DNA of 64,000 nt from contig NC_058156.1 of NCBI RefSeq assembly GCF_011075055.1, positions 4,092,001-4,156,000 of the forward strand, read 5' to 3'. The notes under the pieces are model-generated. The model did no database searches and was not told where the DNA came from. It was given only the letters and a program-made list of their open reading frames with translations. This document shows positions 48,778 to 61,139 of this stretch, one piece after another. The DNA is from Mangifera indica (lineage: Eukaryota > Streptophyta > Magnoliopsida > Sapindales > Anacardiaceae). A program made the translations under genes and the position numbers. Each line of letters begins with the position of its first letter. Position 1 is the first letter of the stretch.

Positions 48778-50766
48778 GGGCATAATTAAGAATAAAAAAA
48801 TTTTCCCAGGCCCTTAAAAATAGGGAAACTATTGCCGTTTTTCTGTAAAACACCTATTGGTTAGGAGAGGTTACATATTAATCATTTCTAACTGAAAAAA
48901 AAATCATAATTTTGTTTAACCTAAATTGAAATATCGCAGCCAAAATAGGCAAAAAAGTACGTCTTTTTCATTTTCTAGCTACAAAAATGGGTAAACAATC
49001 ACAAATCACAAACTAAACTAAAAACTAAGCAATTTCCCTAAACAAATAATGATATTTGAACCGGCATTTCCTAACCATAACACAATTATCATCAAACAAT
49101 TAATCTAAGAGAAAACCAAACAATCACTCACCTCCATTGTCATTGTCAAGTCAAATACAATCAAAACTTCATAAAAGATTGAAAGATAGGAGCAAATGTC
49201 ATCGAAATCAGTTGGATAAAAATTTGTGAAGTTGAGAAAGATTGTGCCCACGGTTGGAAAAATGCAAATTCTGTTGCATTTGGAAAAGTAAAGGTAATTT
49301 AGAGTGTGCAACTCATCGAAGATGCACAAAGCTTGAATGCTACATTAAGCTATTACCATATTAATGTAACTTATATATATCACATAGATTAGTTTGTCTA
49401 TTTGCCAAATTATTTGGCCATAATTGACTATATACTTTCTACCCCTCTTGTGATAATTTTGAATAATATTTAACCAACCAAGTACTATAAGTGTGTATCC
49501 ATCATCACATTCATACTAAAGAATGTAAACACTTAAGCTATGGAATGTACACATAAGGTGTGTTACCAAATAATCATGCCCAAAACTTAAATTAATCTAT
49601 CTTTATTAAAAACAATTTTCCAGCTATGCCTCATATGGCCATATAAATCGTACTGCTATGTTACATAAATAAGAAAATCATTTCAAACTCCAGCTTCATA
49701 TATAATTTCAAGTCCCAAGGGCAATAATGAAATTTTGAGGCTTATAGTGTGACTAAGAGGGCATATATCAAGTCACTCCTAAATTTATCAAATTAACACA
49801 TGCAATTAACTTTCGCAAGTTGTGGTATAACTCTCACTTAATTGGACTACCATATAGATCCCTTACATATATAACTTAAATATTCACAATAAATGCTAAC
49901 TTATACATTTTATCCATCCATGCTCAAGCTTATTATAATAAGGGCAAGAATATTTCAATCCAACTTTTATCAAATCTCATCTCAATATTTATTATGACAA
50001 GATAATTGAAATTTGTAGAAGTCCCCTACTTAAATGTATATCTAGTTGTCTCATCTAAGCCATCACTTAAATATTGGGGTGATCTCTCTTGTGTAAGTAG
50101 ATTGAACAAAGCCTTGTGAGATTCATAAAATATGTGCTATTAAATATCATGATATTATGAAAAAATTCATATTATGATATGTAACCCATACTTTATTAAC
50201 CATCCAAAAAGGTTAATGTCCCTGGCATAATCAAAATCTATAAAGACTTAATTCTTTTACATGAGTCTAAAAAGGATATCGAGCATTAACATGTTTTGTC
50301 AGTGTGTTAGCCTCACCATTTGATTGGTGGAGATGTGCTTTAGAATAACCTCTTTATATTTAAAAATTTCACAAATGTAGCAATATTAGATGTTTATATA
50401 CTTGCTTGTCTTTTGTTTCATTTCATTTATTTTAGGGCACTGGTCAATACTAAAAGTTTGATTCTTCTTAACAAAAGTGTCAACAGGCTTCAATGTAATA
50501 ACTTTTATACTAAGCACATAGTTGGCTTTGCTATATCTTTCATCCCAAAAATTGAGGATAGTCATTGTTTTACGACATTTATCATGTTTACATACAAACA
50601 AACATGGAAGTATCATTGACATTGTATTTGGAAAAATATAATGTTTACATATTGGTTTGATTAAATTTGGAGAATAGACAAGGTGTTCACCCTCTTTTCT
50701 CTCCAATCCCTTTCTGTTGAACACCATTATGGAAGTATCATTTCTGTCAAGGTCTTATTTATCCGT
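48778..50766. other. No gene recognised
   Basis: AT-rich, with short open frames on both strands (such as 49105-49329 minus and 50386-50727 minus) that have no recognisable family. Nothing else can be supported. Confidence 0.45.
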
Positions 50767-51230
50767 TTAGATACTGTTAGTGTATGCCATAAGAACAATT
50801 TGTATTATTGGTTCTAGGGTATTTTATCTTATATATAAATTTGTAATAACTTATTAATAAAATAAGTATATTTTTTGTTCATATGCATAAGTTGATTCCT
50901 TTATTTACGATAATACAAAGTATGTATGTGAATTGTCTGGATGACTCATTTAATATACAAACTAAGTCAATCATCCAATTGTTTCCCATAGACATGACAT
51001 TACTTGGGCAATTATATCACATAGTAGACATACTGAATACTTTTGTTGAATGTCATGAGATAACATTATTATGGGTGACGATGATGGTCATAACATTGGG
51101 ATATTAGTATGGACTAATAGTTAAAAAATCGTTTTTCAAAAATGACCAATAACGATAAGTCACATAGTTAATAAATTGTAATCAATGACTTATTGTATCA
51201 TCATACTAGTTTATGTAGTAATCCTAGAAT
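50767..51230 (+). mobile_element. Copia LTR-like fragment (Tork/Angela type)
   Basis: TGTTAGTGTATGCCATAAGA followed by a TTATTAATAAAATAAG-type stretch and TTGTTCATATGC resembles the start of Tork/Angela LTRs and is similar in layout to the LTR at 52140. No PBS or coding part is attached. Confidence 0.4.
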
Positions 51231-52139
51231 ACCCATTTTTAGAAAAATTTAAACTTCACATGCATTAATGAAAATACCACAATCCCAAAAGTATATTAAT
51301 AGATGAATGAAAATCAAGCATATGAATCTAAACAAATCATGTCACAAACTAAAAATGCATACATAAAGAATGAATAGTTCAAATTACATAAAATATCCAA
51401 TAAATTAGAGATGATAGTATCACCCCTCCTTTATGTGCTGCCACAAGTTGACTCGCTAGCTCCCCACTGCTCTACAACTCTACATGTAAAACCATACAAA
51501 CAGAATACGTGAGTGATACACACTCACTAAGTAAGAAACCCATAACCCAAATATATATATAACGTTCATGTGTCATTTATTTCTCAATTTGTGGTCTCAT
51601 GAATGTTTTCCTAGCATCATATATGCCCATCTAGATTATCCTAAGCCCAACGCCCTTTTCTTAGTAGTAATGTCATCTTAGATGAGTAATGTCAAATGAT
51701 GAATGTTGACGTCTTGAATATCTGGTAAAAGCAAGTGACATCCCAAATGCCATTTATACGGTGTACCCTATACATATGAAAACCTAGATTAAGCTAAAAA
51801 TACCATATCAGAGAAAAGTAGTGAGACCTTGGGCCTTTCTTACCATCGTACATGCATCCCAAATGCTATAACACCTATCATCGGTGCATAATTATCCAAA
51901 GGTATCAAGATCATATAAGTATATATTAGCCCCATTGTTTTCAATACCTCATTATTCATTGTTTGGTGGTTCATACTAGTTTAGTACATAGTTTCCAATT
52001 TTTTACTCAAAACTACTCTAGTCGAGATATGTGCCATCATCCATACAATCAGACAGACCCATAATAATTTTCATTACCAACAGCCTTTGTTAGGGCCTTA
52101 TCGATGGCTTTCCTAGTATCCATTCCTTTCTAGGGTAAA
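51231..52139 (-). mobile_element. Gypsy LTR-like fragment
   Basis: On the minus strand a stretch near 51560-51420 has the layout also seen in the gypsy LTRs at 46528-48777 and 62189-64000 (a 'TTACTTAGTGAGTG...' block followed by a leader-like part). Tentative; limits unknown. Confidence 0.3.
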
Positions 52140-53624
52140 TGTTTTAGGGTAAATGCCCTAGAGCCAATTGATTTAACATTTCTAATTGTAGTTTATCTCA
52201 TTAATTAATAAAAGATTTATAATTATTCAATTCATATGCTTGTCTATTATATGATTGGGTGAATAACATGCCCTTAGAATGGTAAAATTATGACGAAAGG
52301 ATCAAACGACTGATCATAGAAACCCTATACACATATAAGATAGTCATTATAGAAATGTCAATAATTTCGATAATACAATGGCTAGGGGCATATGTAAGGG
52401 TGAAGGGATTATTATAGTATTGAGTGCCCTACCGAAAAATGGTGACAATTCTCACATGTCAAAGTTATTTATTGACGGCTTGGTGTAACATATAAGGTTG
52501 TAGCCTAATCCATGTAAGTCATTAATGTGTATCAACTTATATCGAGGAACTACTAAGATAAACACACTTTTTGTCTCAACCTAGAAATATATCAAATGAA
52601 AACAGGATTGAATAGCACATAACTATGATATTATAAAAGGTTATAGAGATGTTCACTGATGCTCTGTTGTCTGAGTGGCCATAATGCTTTGCTTAAGGTC
52701 AATCTTTGTCTATGTCTAAATTTAACTTGAATTCAAACACTATCGATTCTATAGAGAGCTTATAGGTTACACGTATTAAGGAGTTGATACAAACTAAGAG
52801 ACAAGGATCGTTTAATGACAATCTTGTGATCATAGAAATAGAAAAACATATAGATGTATTTTGATGGGAATCATTTGGTTTGCACGGTGCCATATAACAT
52901 CATGCAAATGCATTGCATGATTTCAGTTGGGCCTACTTAGAAGTTCGATCAAGCAAGGCCAAGTGATAGATGCGAGTTAACTAGTTGAGTTAACTCATAG
53001 GTAAGGTGTTTTAGTTAAATAGATTCTTCAAAGTCCTTATTTGATAGAAAGTTTAGATTGATTTGGAATTGAAATTTAATTAGGATTCCTATGCTTTAAA
53101 ACTTTTAATAAATTAAGAGTCTTAATTTAATAAGAACTTTTGGATACCTTATCACCTAAGTAGTTAGAGTCCTAACTAACTTAGGATTCATGCATGCCTT
53201 ATAAATAAAGGTGTTTAGTTTGAGTCAAATTTTTTAACACAACAATCTTAAACACATACATCCAAAACACATATCTTTACACTTATAATCTTATTGATGT
53301 AAACTTCCATTATAGTGATCTAATTTCTAAGATCCAGTCGATAAGAGCCTTAACAACCTTCTTTCTATATTACCCCCTATTTATACTCCACATGGATACT
53401 AAAACACCACCTTAAGAGGGTTAGATAGTGATCTTTACACAGCCATATGAAGTCTTGGAGGAGCCAATAATACAAGTATAATTTCTAAACACTATATGTG
53501 TTTAACAAGTTCATGAATCTATACATTAAAATGGGTATCCTAGATAGGTTTTAGGATCATTGATTTGTTTTTTAAATTTTTAATTCCACTGTGCTGTTGG
53601 TTAACAGTGCCTTAAAACCTTACA
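52140..53624 (+). repeat. Copia LTR, plus orientation
   Basis: Begins TGTTTTAGGGTAAATGCCC and ends TTACA directly before a degenerate primer site. About 1485 bp. Its middle and end are found inverted at 55830-56250 and 61945-62188, which supports LTR identity. Confidence 0.75.
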
Positions 53625-53625
53625 G

Positions 53626-53637
53626 CGGTATCAGAGT
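53626..53637 (+). promoter_or_regulatory. Degenerate iMet-type primer site
   Basis: CGGTATCAGAGT, two changes from TGGTATCAGAGC, one base after the end of the LTR. Confidence 0.7.
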
Positions 53638-54370
53638 CACCGTTTAGGTATACTTTCATGAAAATATGCCTGCAAGTTTTGGTTATGTTTATATGTTGTT
53701 GCATGTAATTTATATGTTGTTGCATGTAATTTATAAATAATTAAAACCCTAAAATTGATTTGCAATCATGTTGCCGCACAATTTGTTGAGTTCAAGAACA
53801 ACGTAAAAATGTGATAAATTTATTGAGTGATTATTTCTAAAATTTTCTTGAGTTTAATTGTTGATATAGGATTAAATTCAAGGTTGATAGTCAATTTGTC
53901 ACGTGAACGTGGTTTATGTGCCATTGTTGTTCACATGATAATTGGCTTGCCTTTGCACAATGGCTCTTAGCTTTTTTGTCATTAGAGAGTTCAGAAACCA
54001 AGGCTAAAAACATCAACCTTCATAGTTGGAATGAAAACTAAATAAAGTGGTGTCCCGCACGCCATGACACATTCCTAGATAAAATCTATTTTGTGAGTTT
54101 ACAAGGGTGACGGCCTAAACTCCAACCATTAGACATGGTAGGGTAGTCTTTGCCCTGTCCTGTTTGTGAGGTATGTGTTGGTGCATCTCTAGATAACCCT
54201 TTTGGGCAATTTTGTCTAGGTTTTGCTTTGCCATTAGTGCACTCACTAAAACTTGAATGTATGCATGGTTGGGTAGTTTTTCTACCTAAGCTATAATTGT
54301 TGTTGGTGCCTACCATGTATGATGTCCTCCATCATGCCCTTGATGTGCCTCCCAAGATGCCTACATACCC
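53638..54370 (+). mobile_element. Copia leader, plus orientation
   Basis: Untranslated leader following the primer site. A diverged inverted copy lies at about 61220-61930. The homology ends near 54370, exactly where a fold-back element starts, and no gag follows. This plus-strand element is therefore a 5' stump. Confidence 0.7.
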
Positions 54371-54787
54371 TTTAAACTTTGAAAAGTAACATTTTCACCC
54401 CCAAACCTAAGGTTTCTATATTTTCCAAACTCAACACTCTGCTATAACTTTCAAAAATAGTAGTTTCACCTTCACTCTTTAACTTTAGCTTTCGACATCC
54501 CTTTTGGCATCCTTTCTAGCCTCCTTTTTCTCTTGAGCTGATGGTAAGTAATATGATGAAGAGATATCTCTTCGTCTCATAGTGGTGCGATGAAGAGATA
54601 GAGATCTTTTCATTGCACCACCTATCATCAGCTCAAGAGAAAGAAAAGGTCGGAGAGAACGTTGAAAGGGATGTCAAAAAGAGTGGGGGTGAAAATACTA
54701 TTTTTGAAAGTTTTGGGGAGTGACTATAGTTCAAAAAAAAGGAAACCCTAGGTTTTGGGATGAAAATGTTACTTTTCAAAGTTTAAA
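54371..54787. mobile_element. Fold-back element 1 (long inverted repeats, 417 bp)
   Basis: The outer 20 bases TTTAAACTTTGAAAAGTAAC (54371-54390) recur perfectly as the reverse complement at 54768-54787. The arms continue inward for about 170 bases with moderate divergence and end at CTCTTGAGCTGATG and its inverse. No coding capacity and no clear target duplication. It resembles fold-back or MITE-like non-autonomous elements. Confidence 0.82.
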
Positions 54788-55055
54788 AACTTTAGACAAT
54801 GGTGAAATTGTTAGTTTCTAAAGCTTATTGGGCAAAAATAACAAATTTATATCTTTTTAATATAAATAGTAAAATGACTATTTTACTCTTACTTCTAATA
54901 TAAAAAGTTAACAGAAGTTGGGTCATGGGTAGGAGTTTGAGTTTTTCAATTATCGTGGGTGTGATTTGAATTTCTACTAAAACTTAGAAAGAAAATATTC
55001 CTTGTTTTAAATTATGCATGTTGTTATCTTTAATTAAACTTAATTAATAAAATTA
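54788..55055. other. Stretch between two fold-back elements
   Basis: AT-rich, no frame and no clear homology inside the window. It could be part of the damaged copia LTR or leader. Confidence 0.4.
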
Positions 55056-55815
55056 GGTCAAAAGACTTATTCCTATCCAAGGTATAGTGAAATCTTAAAC
55101 TTCCACACTCCAACTTTCAAAAACCCAAACACTTATAAGCAAATTTAAAGTAAAAATTTCAATTAGGATTAGAGGTAAAATCGTTATTTACTTAAAAAAT
55201 TAAAAATTAAAGTTTTATCATATTTTTCTCTCCAGGTTTAAAAACCTTACAATTTCCCTACAACTAAAAATTTGAATAGTGCAAATACCTCCTAAAGTTT
55301 GTTCCTCTTCCTTTGGTGTTGATTTCTACATCTCCAGTTGTTGACCATTCTCCCTTAACTTTTATCTCTCCCTCTAGTCTCTTTCCCTTATCTCTCCGAT
55401 TGTCTTCGGTTGAAGACAAAGATGAAATCATCTTCATCATAGATGAAGGTGATCAGTTTTTGTATCTTCATCTCTAATCGAAAATGGTTGAAAAGGCAAA
55501 AGAAAGAGACCGAAAGGAGAGATAAGGGGTGAAATAGAGAAATTGACACTAGAGGAAGAGGAACAAATCCTAAGAGCTATTTGTGACTTTTCAAACTTTG
55601 AGTTAGAGGGAAATGCAAGATTTTTAAACCTAGGGAGAAAAATATGATAAAACTTTAATTTTTAAAATGTTTTTAGTAAATAATAATTTTACCCCTAACC
55701 TTAACTGAGATTTTTAATAGAAATTTACTTATGGGTGGGTGTTTAGGTTTTTGAAAGTTGAAAGATAGAAGTTTAGGATTTCATTATACCTTGGGTAGGA
55801 ATAAGTCTTTTGGCC
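55056..55815. mobile_element. Fold-back element 2 (long inverted repeats, ~760 bp)
   Basis: GGTCAAAAGACTTATTCCTA at 55056 pairs with the reverse complement at the right end (55815). Arms of about 350 bases follow, with matching blocks such as TATTTTTCTCTCCAGG and its inverse CCTAGGGAGAAAAATA. The centre carries TTGTCTTCGGTTGAAGACAA, itself a palindrome. No protein. It interrupts the inverted copia LTR. Confidence 0.85.
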
Positions 55816-55829
55816 TTAAAATTAACTTA

Positions 55830-56456
55830 AACCTAAATTTGCTTAATCAAAATTATGCAGTGTATTTGCATGATGCCACATAGCATGGTGCATACCAAAT
55901 GATTCTAGTCAAAACGCATCCATACATTTCTTTCTTTTCATAATCTTAGGATTATCATCAAATGATTATTGCTTCATGGTTCGTATCAACCGCTTAATGC
56001 GTGTGACCCATAAGCTCTCTATCAAACTGACAATGTCTAAATTTGGGTTAAATTCAAACATAGACCAAGATTGGCCTCTAGCAAAACATCTCTATAAGCT
56101 TTTACAACATTATAGTTACATGCAATTTAATTTTTTTATCAATCGATATCTCTTGAGACTGAGACATAAAAGTGTATTTATCTCAATAGTTCCTCGATAT
56201 GAGTTAATACACATTAATAACTTATATAGATTAGGGTACAATCTTATCCCATTATGGCCACAGATTCAAGCAATCATAAATGTATTTCAGTATTCACATA
56301 TGAGATACATTCTCCTATGTTTAAGAATGATGAATTCTTTATTGATCAATCATAAATTTCATGTATCTCACGATATGGTCATTTACTACCTTTATAATAC
56401 CTCTGTTACAACGATATGTTGGATAATGTCAAACTATGTTGATCCTTATACAAGAT
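55830..56456 (-). repeat. Part of the 3' LTR of a minus-strand copia element
   Basis: Reverse complement of the middle of the LTR at 52140-53624: 55860-56250 aligns with about 52480-52900 (for example CATAAGCTCTCTATC against GATTCTATAGAGAGCTTATA). The rest of the LTR is cut by fold-back element 2. The open frame at 55976-56458 (plus) is a chance frame in the LTR. Confidence 0.7.
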
Positions 56457-58830
56457 AGTTTGACAACTTCTGCTGCGATAGAGGCTTTGTTAATGGGTCA
56501 ACCAAATTTTCATCTTTATTAATCCTTTTTATCTATATGTCACCTCACTGAATAATCTCTTAAATTAGATAACATTTTCAAAGTATGTGCTTGGACCTTG
56601 ACCATCGCTTCTTTGCTTAAGTATCGCTCTATTGTTGTCACAATAAAGCTAAATTGACTCAGCAATTCTTGAAGCCATTCCAAGTTTTGTCATGAACTTT
56701 TTGATCTATACAACCTCTTTTACAGCTTCTAAAAAGGTAATGTACTTAGACTTTATTGTAGAATCAACCATTATACTTTGCTTGGAGCTTTTCTAGCTTA
56801 TGGAACCACTATTCAAACAAAACACAAACCTAATTTGTGATTTAAAGTCATCTTGATCAGTTTGAAAACTGGTATCACTGTAGCCTCTAACAGTGAGTTC
56901 AAAATGTTTTCTATAAACCAAGAATGCATCCTTAGTCTTTCTTAGGTACTTTAGGATGTTCTTGATAGTCATCTAGTGATTTTCACCTAGATCAAATTGA
57001 TATCTAATGCATATGAGACATTAAGTCTTGTACATTACATGGTGTATGTGATGTGATTAATCTTATAATAGAGGCATATAGGATCCTACTCATCTAATCT
57101 TTCTTAGATTATAAAGATAGACACATGTTTTTCAAAAGATATACACCATGAGACATAGGTAGAAATCCTTTCTTAGATTCTTTTATAAAAAATCTTGTCA
57201 AAACGAATATTCTAGCTTCTGGAAGCCTACTTAAGCCTATAAATGGACTTTCATAGCTTGTAAACTTTATTAGCTTGTCCAGCAAGAACAAAACCATTAA
57301 ATTGTGCCATATAGATGTCCTCAACAAGGTTAACATTTAGGAAGACAGTTTTGACATCCATATGAAAGATTTCATCGTCATGGTATACAACAATAACAAG
57401 TGTAATCCTAATAGACTTAAACATAATGACTAGTAAAAAGGTTTTATCATAGTTAATACCATATTTTTGTATGGAACATTTGACAATCAATTGTGCTTTA
57501 TAGGTATGCATATTACCTTCCATGTTTATTTTCTTTTTGAAAACCTATTTGCACCTTATAGGTTTTACTCCTTTAGGTACATTCATCAGACTCTATACTT
57601 GGTTCTAGTATATAGAGTCTATTTGAATTTCATGGCATCTAACCATTTATCAAAATCTATATTTGAGACAACATCATTATAAGTCTAAGGATCATTATCA
57701 TGGATGACCAATACGTCATCATGTTAAGTCATAAGAAAACAAAATCTTCCTAGCTTGCAACGTACTCATGTAAATCTATGTAGCTCTTGTATGCTCTGAT
57801 GTTGTTTCTCTCAAGGTTAAGGAACCTTCTTATGATCAATCATCTATGATGACATATCATGCTATCTATTATATGTGGTATCTTATGGTATGGAAACTTC
57901 ATCGAGTTCTACCCTTCCCTACTGGTCATTTTGAGAATAAATTCTTTCTCAAGGAACATATTGATATGAGCAACAAAGACTTTTCACTCCTTTAAGTGTA
58001 GAAGTAATATCCCTTAGTTCACTTTGGGTACTCCATAAAGATACATATTTGGACTTAGCATTCAACTTATTTGAAACTAATTTCTTAACATAAGTTTCAC
58101 AGTTCCAAATCCTTAAGTATTCTAGATTGGGTTTTCACCCAGTCCACTACTCATATGGAGTTTTATCTATAGATTTTAATGGGACATAGTTCAGTGTATA
58201 CGTAGCAATCTCTAGTGCATGTCCCAAGAAAGACATAGGTAGATCGGTAAAGTTCATCATGAACATAACTTTTTCTATCAAGGTCCTATTCCTCTGTTCA
58301 AATGTAGTATTATATTGTGAGGTACCAGAAGGAGTGAGTTGAGAGGTTATCCCATGTTCCTTTAGGTGTCCTCTAAATTTAGCATTTAGATATTCACCTC
58401 CACAGTCACTGCGAAGGATTTTAATTTGTTTCCCAAGCTACTTTTCTACTTCATTCTTGAATTCTTTGAATTTATCAAAAATTCAAACTTGTGTTTCAAA
58501 CAAAACACATAGCCAAATCTATTGAGGTCATCAATAAATGTGAGAAAGTAGGTTTCCTTAATCTAGTATGCATTGTCATGGGCCTACCATATCACTGTGA
58601 ATGATCCTTAACAATTCAGCCACCCTTTTACTATATTCAGTGAAGAGTGCTTTGACCATCTTATCCAATAGACATGATTTGTATTCATTAAGATTGGAAG
58701 TCAAATGATTGCAAGACTCTTTATTCAATAAGTCTTGATATATGTTTCAGTCCTATATGGCCTAGCTTGAAATGCCATAAATATGTGATATTCAGTTCTT
58801 TTTTTCCAAATGTTTATTATTTTGCACTTT
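56457..58830 (-). pseudogene. Minus-strand copia pol (Tork type): integrase, RT, RNase H
   Basis: Reading downward, integrase pieces appear at about 58650-57780, with Tyr-Gly-Val type and Pro-Tyr-Glu-Val-Trp-like motifs. RT is at 57523-57251, with the conserved Lys-Ala-Gln-Leu-Ile-Val-Lys, Asp-Lys-Thr-Phe-Leu, Met-Asp-Val-Lys-Thr-Val-Phe-Leu-Asn and Glu-Asp-Ile-Tyr-Met. The next RT piece is 57336-57109. RNase H follows to 56457 (Ser-Lys-Tyr-Ile and downstream motifs with stops). Integrase before RT shows copia. No domain is complete. Confidence 0.87.
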
Positions 58831-60060
58831 GAGAATTTCATCATCCAATTTTGGAATGTACAAACCAATGCAAATCAATCATTCCATTAAAAATATTATT
58901 AAAGCTAATAGTTATAGTATCACTAGTAATAAAAAATAAATATTTTTCATTGTCTAAAACAGACACATAAATTAAATTTCTAAAAATAGACAAAACATAA
59001 TAGCATTTATTTAATTTTAAAACAAGTTTAGTAGGCAACATAAGATAATAAATTCCAAAGGCTAATGCAACAACGCATAACCCATTTCTAACTCATAGGT
59101 CAACCTCTCTTTTGGTAAATGATCTACTATGTCGTAGTTCCTATATATCAAAACAAATATGAGAACCATATCTTGTGTGTACAACCTAGAATGAACAAGG
59201 AGAATAGTTTAGCTCAATGATAAAAATACCTAAAGTTGAGGCTTTAGCTACTTTCTTCTTCTTATTTTATGTGAAGGCCATACAATGTCTCTTCTAGTGA
59301 CCAATTTTGCCATAATAGAAGCAAACAACCTTTTCTTTCCTTACACTATCTATTGGTTAAGTTATAGCATCTGATTATTTTTTTCCTTTAGGCTTGGACT
59401 TTGCCTTTGCCTTTGCCTTTGCCTTTGCCCATAACCTTGGATATAGGTGTATAGGCTTTAACCACAAGTACATTAGTTAAAGCTACATTTTGTACCTCTT
59501 ATTTAACCTGCCTAAGCATATACAACAATTCCTCAAGAGTTTTCTTCTTTTTATTAAAGTTAAAGTTTATGATGAAATTAGCCCATGATTTAGGAAGAGA
59601 TTTCAACACTAGATCAATGGCAAGCTCATTATCCATATTGAAAACCAAGCTTGTCGACTACTTAATATAGCCAATCATCTTGACCACAAAAAGGCCAGGT
59701 TGTCCTCTCTTGGAAAGTTTGTAATTAAATAATGCACTTGACACCTGATATCATTCAACCCTCACACGAGTGGCATATAACTCTCAAAGGTGTGCAAGTA
59801 TGGATGAAACATCCATTTCCTCATATTGTTTTTGAAGTTCAAGTGACATAAAAGTTAGCATGAAACACTGGACTTCCACAAACTCATTAAGATACTTATT
59901 AAAAGTATCTTTTTCCTCTTGGGTGACATCGGGACCAATCTTACGGGGCAATGATCCCTCAAGGATATACAACCTCTTTTCCTGATGTAAAATAATCTAA
60001 AGATTTATGTACCAATCAGCAAAGTTGCTTCTAATGAGCCTTTTTTTTTTTTTTAGAATT
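58831..60060 (-). pseudogene. Minus-strand copia gag and protease region
   Basis: Gag homology from about 60060 downward: Phe-Ala-Asp-Trp-Tyr, then the open frame 59972-59784 (Ile-Leu-Glu-Gly-Ser-Leu-Pro...Glu-Leu-Gln-Lys-Gln-Tyr-Glu) as in Tork Gag. A zinc knuckle (Cys-Phe-Tyr-x-Gly-Lys-Ile-Gly-His) lies near 59330-59290. Between them a hexanucleotide repeat codes a Gly-Lys run. The open frame 59041-58841 (Asn-Lys-Cys-Tyr-Tyr-Val-Leu...Val-Leu-Asp) is the region following protease. Frameshifts separate the parts. Confidence 0.82.
59400..59430 (-). repeat. Hexanucleotide repeat inside copia gag
   Basis: Five consecutive TTTGCC units (GGCAAA on the coding strand), encoding alternating Gly-Lys just before the zinc knuckle. 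Confidence 0.85.
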
Positions 60061-61139
60061 GATCAATACGTTGGGTTCAATATGGTGATAATTTTATCTA
60101 CAATTTACGGATAAAGATAATTAGTAATTTTATTCATAATTAATTTTCATTTTAATTAATTAAAATGTTCCCATTGTTTTCCTCAAGCCAATAGCCCTCA
60201 CTATTGTACTAAAAAAATTCTAATGAATTTTCTAGTAGACTGATACCCCATCATATTAATTCTCCCTTTTGCTTTGGTGAGCAAGTTCAAATAATCAAAT
60301 TGGTAAATTTCAAATTAATCACCAAAAGCTCATGATCTCAAGTTAGGTTTTGGCTCAACAAATCATGCAGCCTCAAATGTGATTATTGGTATTAGTAGGA
60401 TGGATACTACATATCACCTTATATTGACAAATGTATTTCCACTTATGCCTCTAATATACTTCACATTCGCTTTAATGAACAAGCAAAGTACACTAGTTAA
60501 GTTAGACCCAATATGAATATCTTTTATTTTTCCACCTGGTAGAAAAGTACCATTTGCTTTGGGGCTTAATTAGGGCATTATATTAGAAGACACCAATTTA
60601 ATCTTAGACTTAATATTTAGATAGAGGGTTTTTATATTGGAAAACATCAATTTAATTGGTCTCATCAGATTTTATGTTACATGTTAGGTGATATTTAGAA
60701 AAATATACCTATTCACATCTATCCAACAACGTAAAATTAAAATGTGTCAGTGCACAACCATAACTAGTGTCAAACCTCTCAAGTCAAGAGAGGTTTGACT
60801 AGTCAACTTAGGTGAATATTTTGTCTTCGGGTCTTCGTCTTCATGTATGTCCTTTTCACCTCTAGTTTTCAATAATTATATGGTTTTATTTCCTAGTTAC
60901 ATTGTTCTAGGAAAATAAAATAACAACCTAAACTAAAGAAGAAGAGGAATTAAGGCAAGACACTCATACCCTATTTAAGACTTACAAGCTAAAGAAAATA
61001 AATAAAATAAAAACATTCACATTTGTTCATTGGTTGTGTATCAAGCACTGTGCATACATACATCTATACATACACATCCAATTAAAATTAAATTTTAATT
61101 ATTAATTAGTCAAGTGTTAAATTACATTTTTATCCCTAA
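60061..61139 (-). other. No gene; probable leader or upstream part of minus-strand copia
   Basis: AT-rich, between gag (ending near 60060 on its N-terminal side) and the recognisable inverted leader (61140 onward). A 14-base T run lies near 60041-60054. No coding signal. Confidence 0.45.

Noticed and set aside
53641..54371. tRNA or small RNA gene near the GGTATCAGAGT motif
   Set aside because: The motif is a primer site next to an LTR; no cloverleaf can be formed around it.
55976..56458. 160-codon plus-strand open frame
   Set aside because: It lies in the inverted copia LTR; the matching part of the plus LTR (52480-52900) is not open in the corresponding frame.
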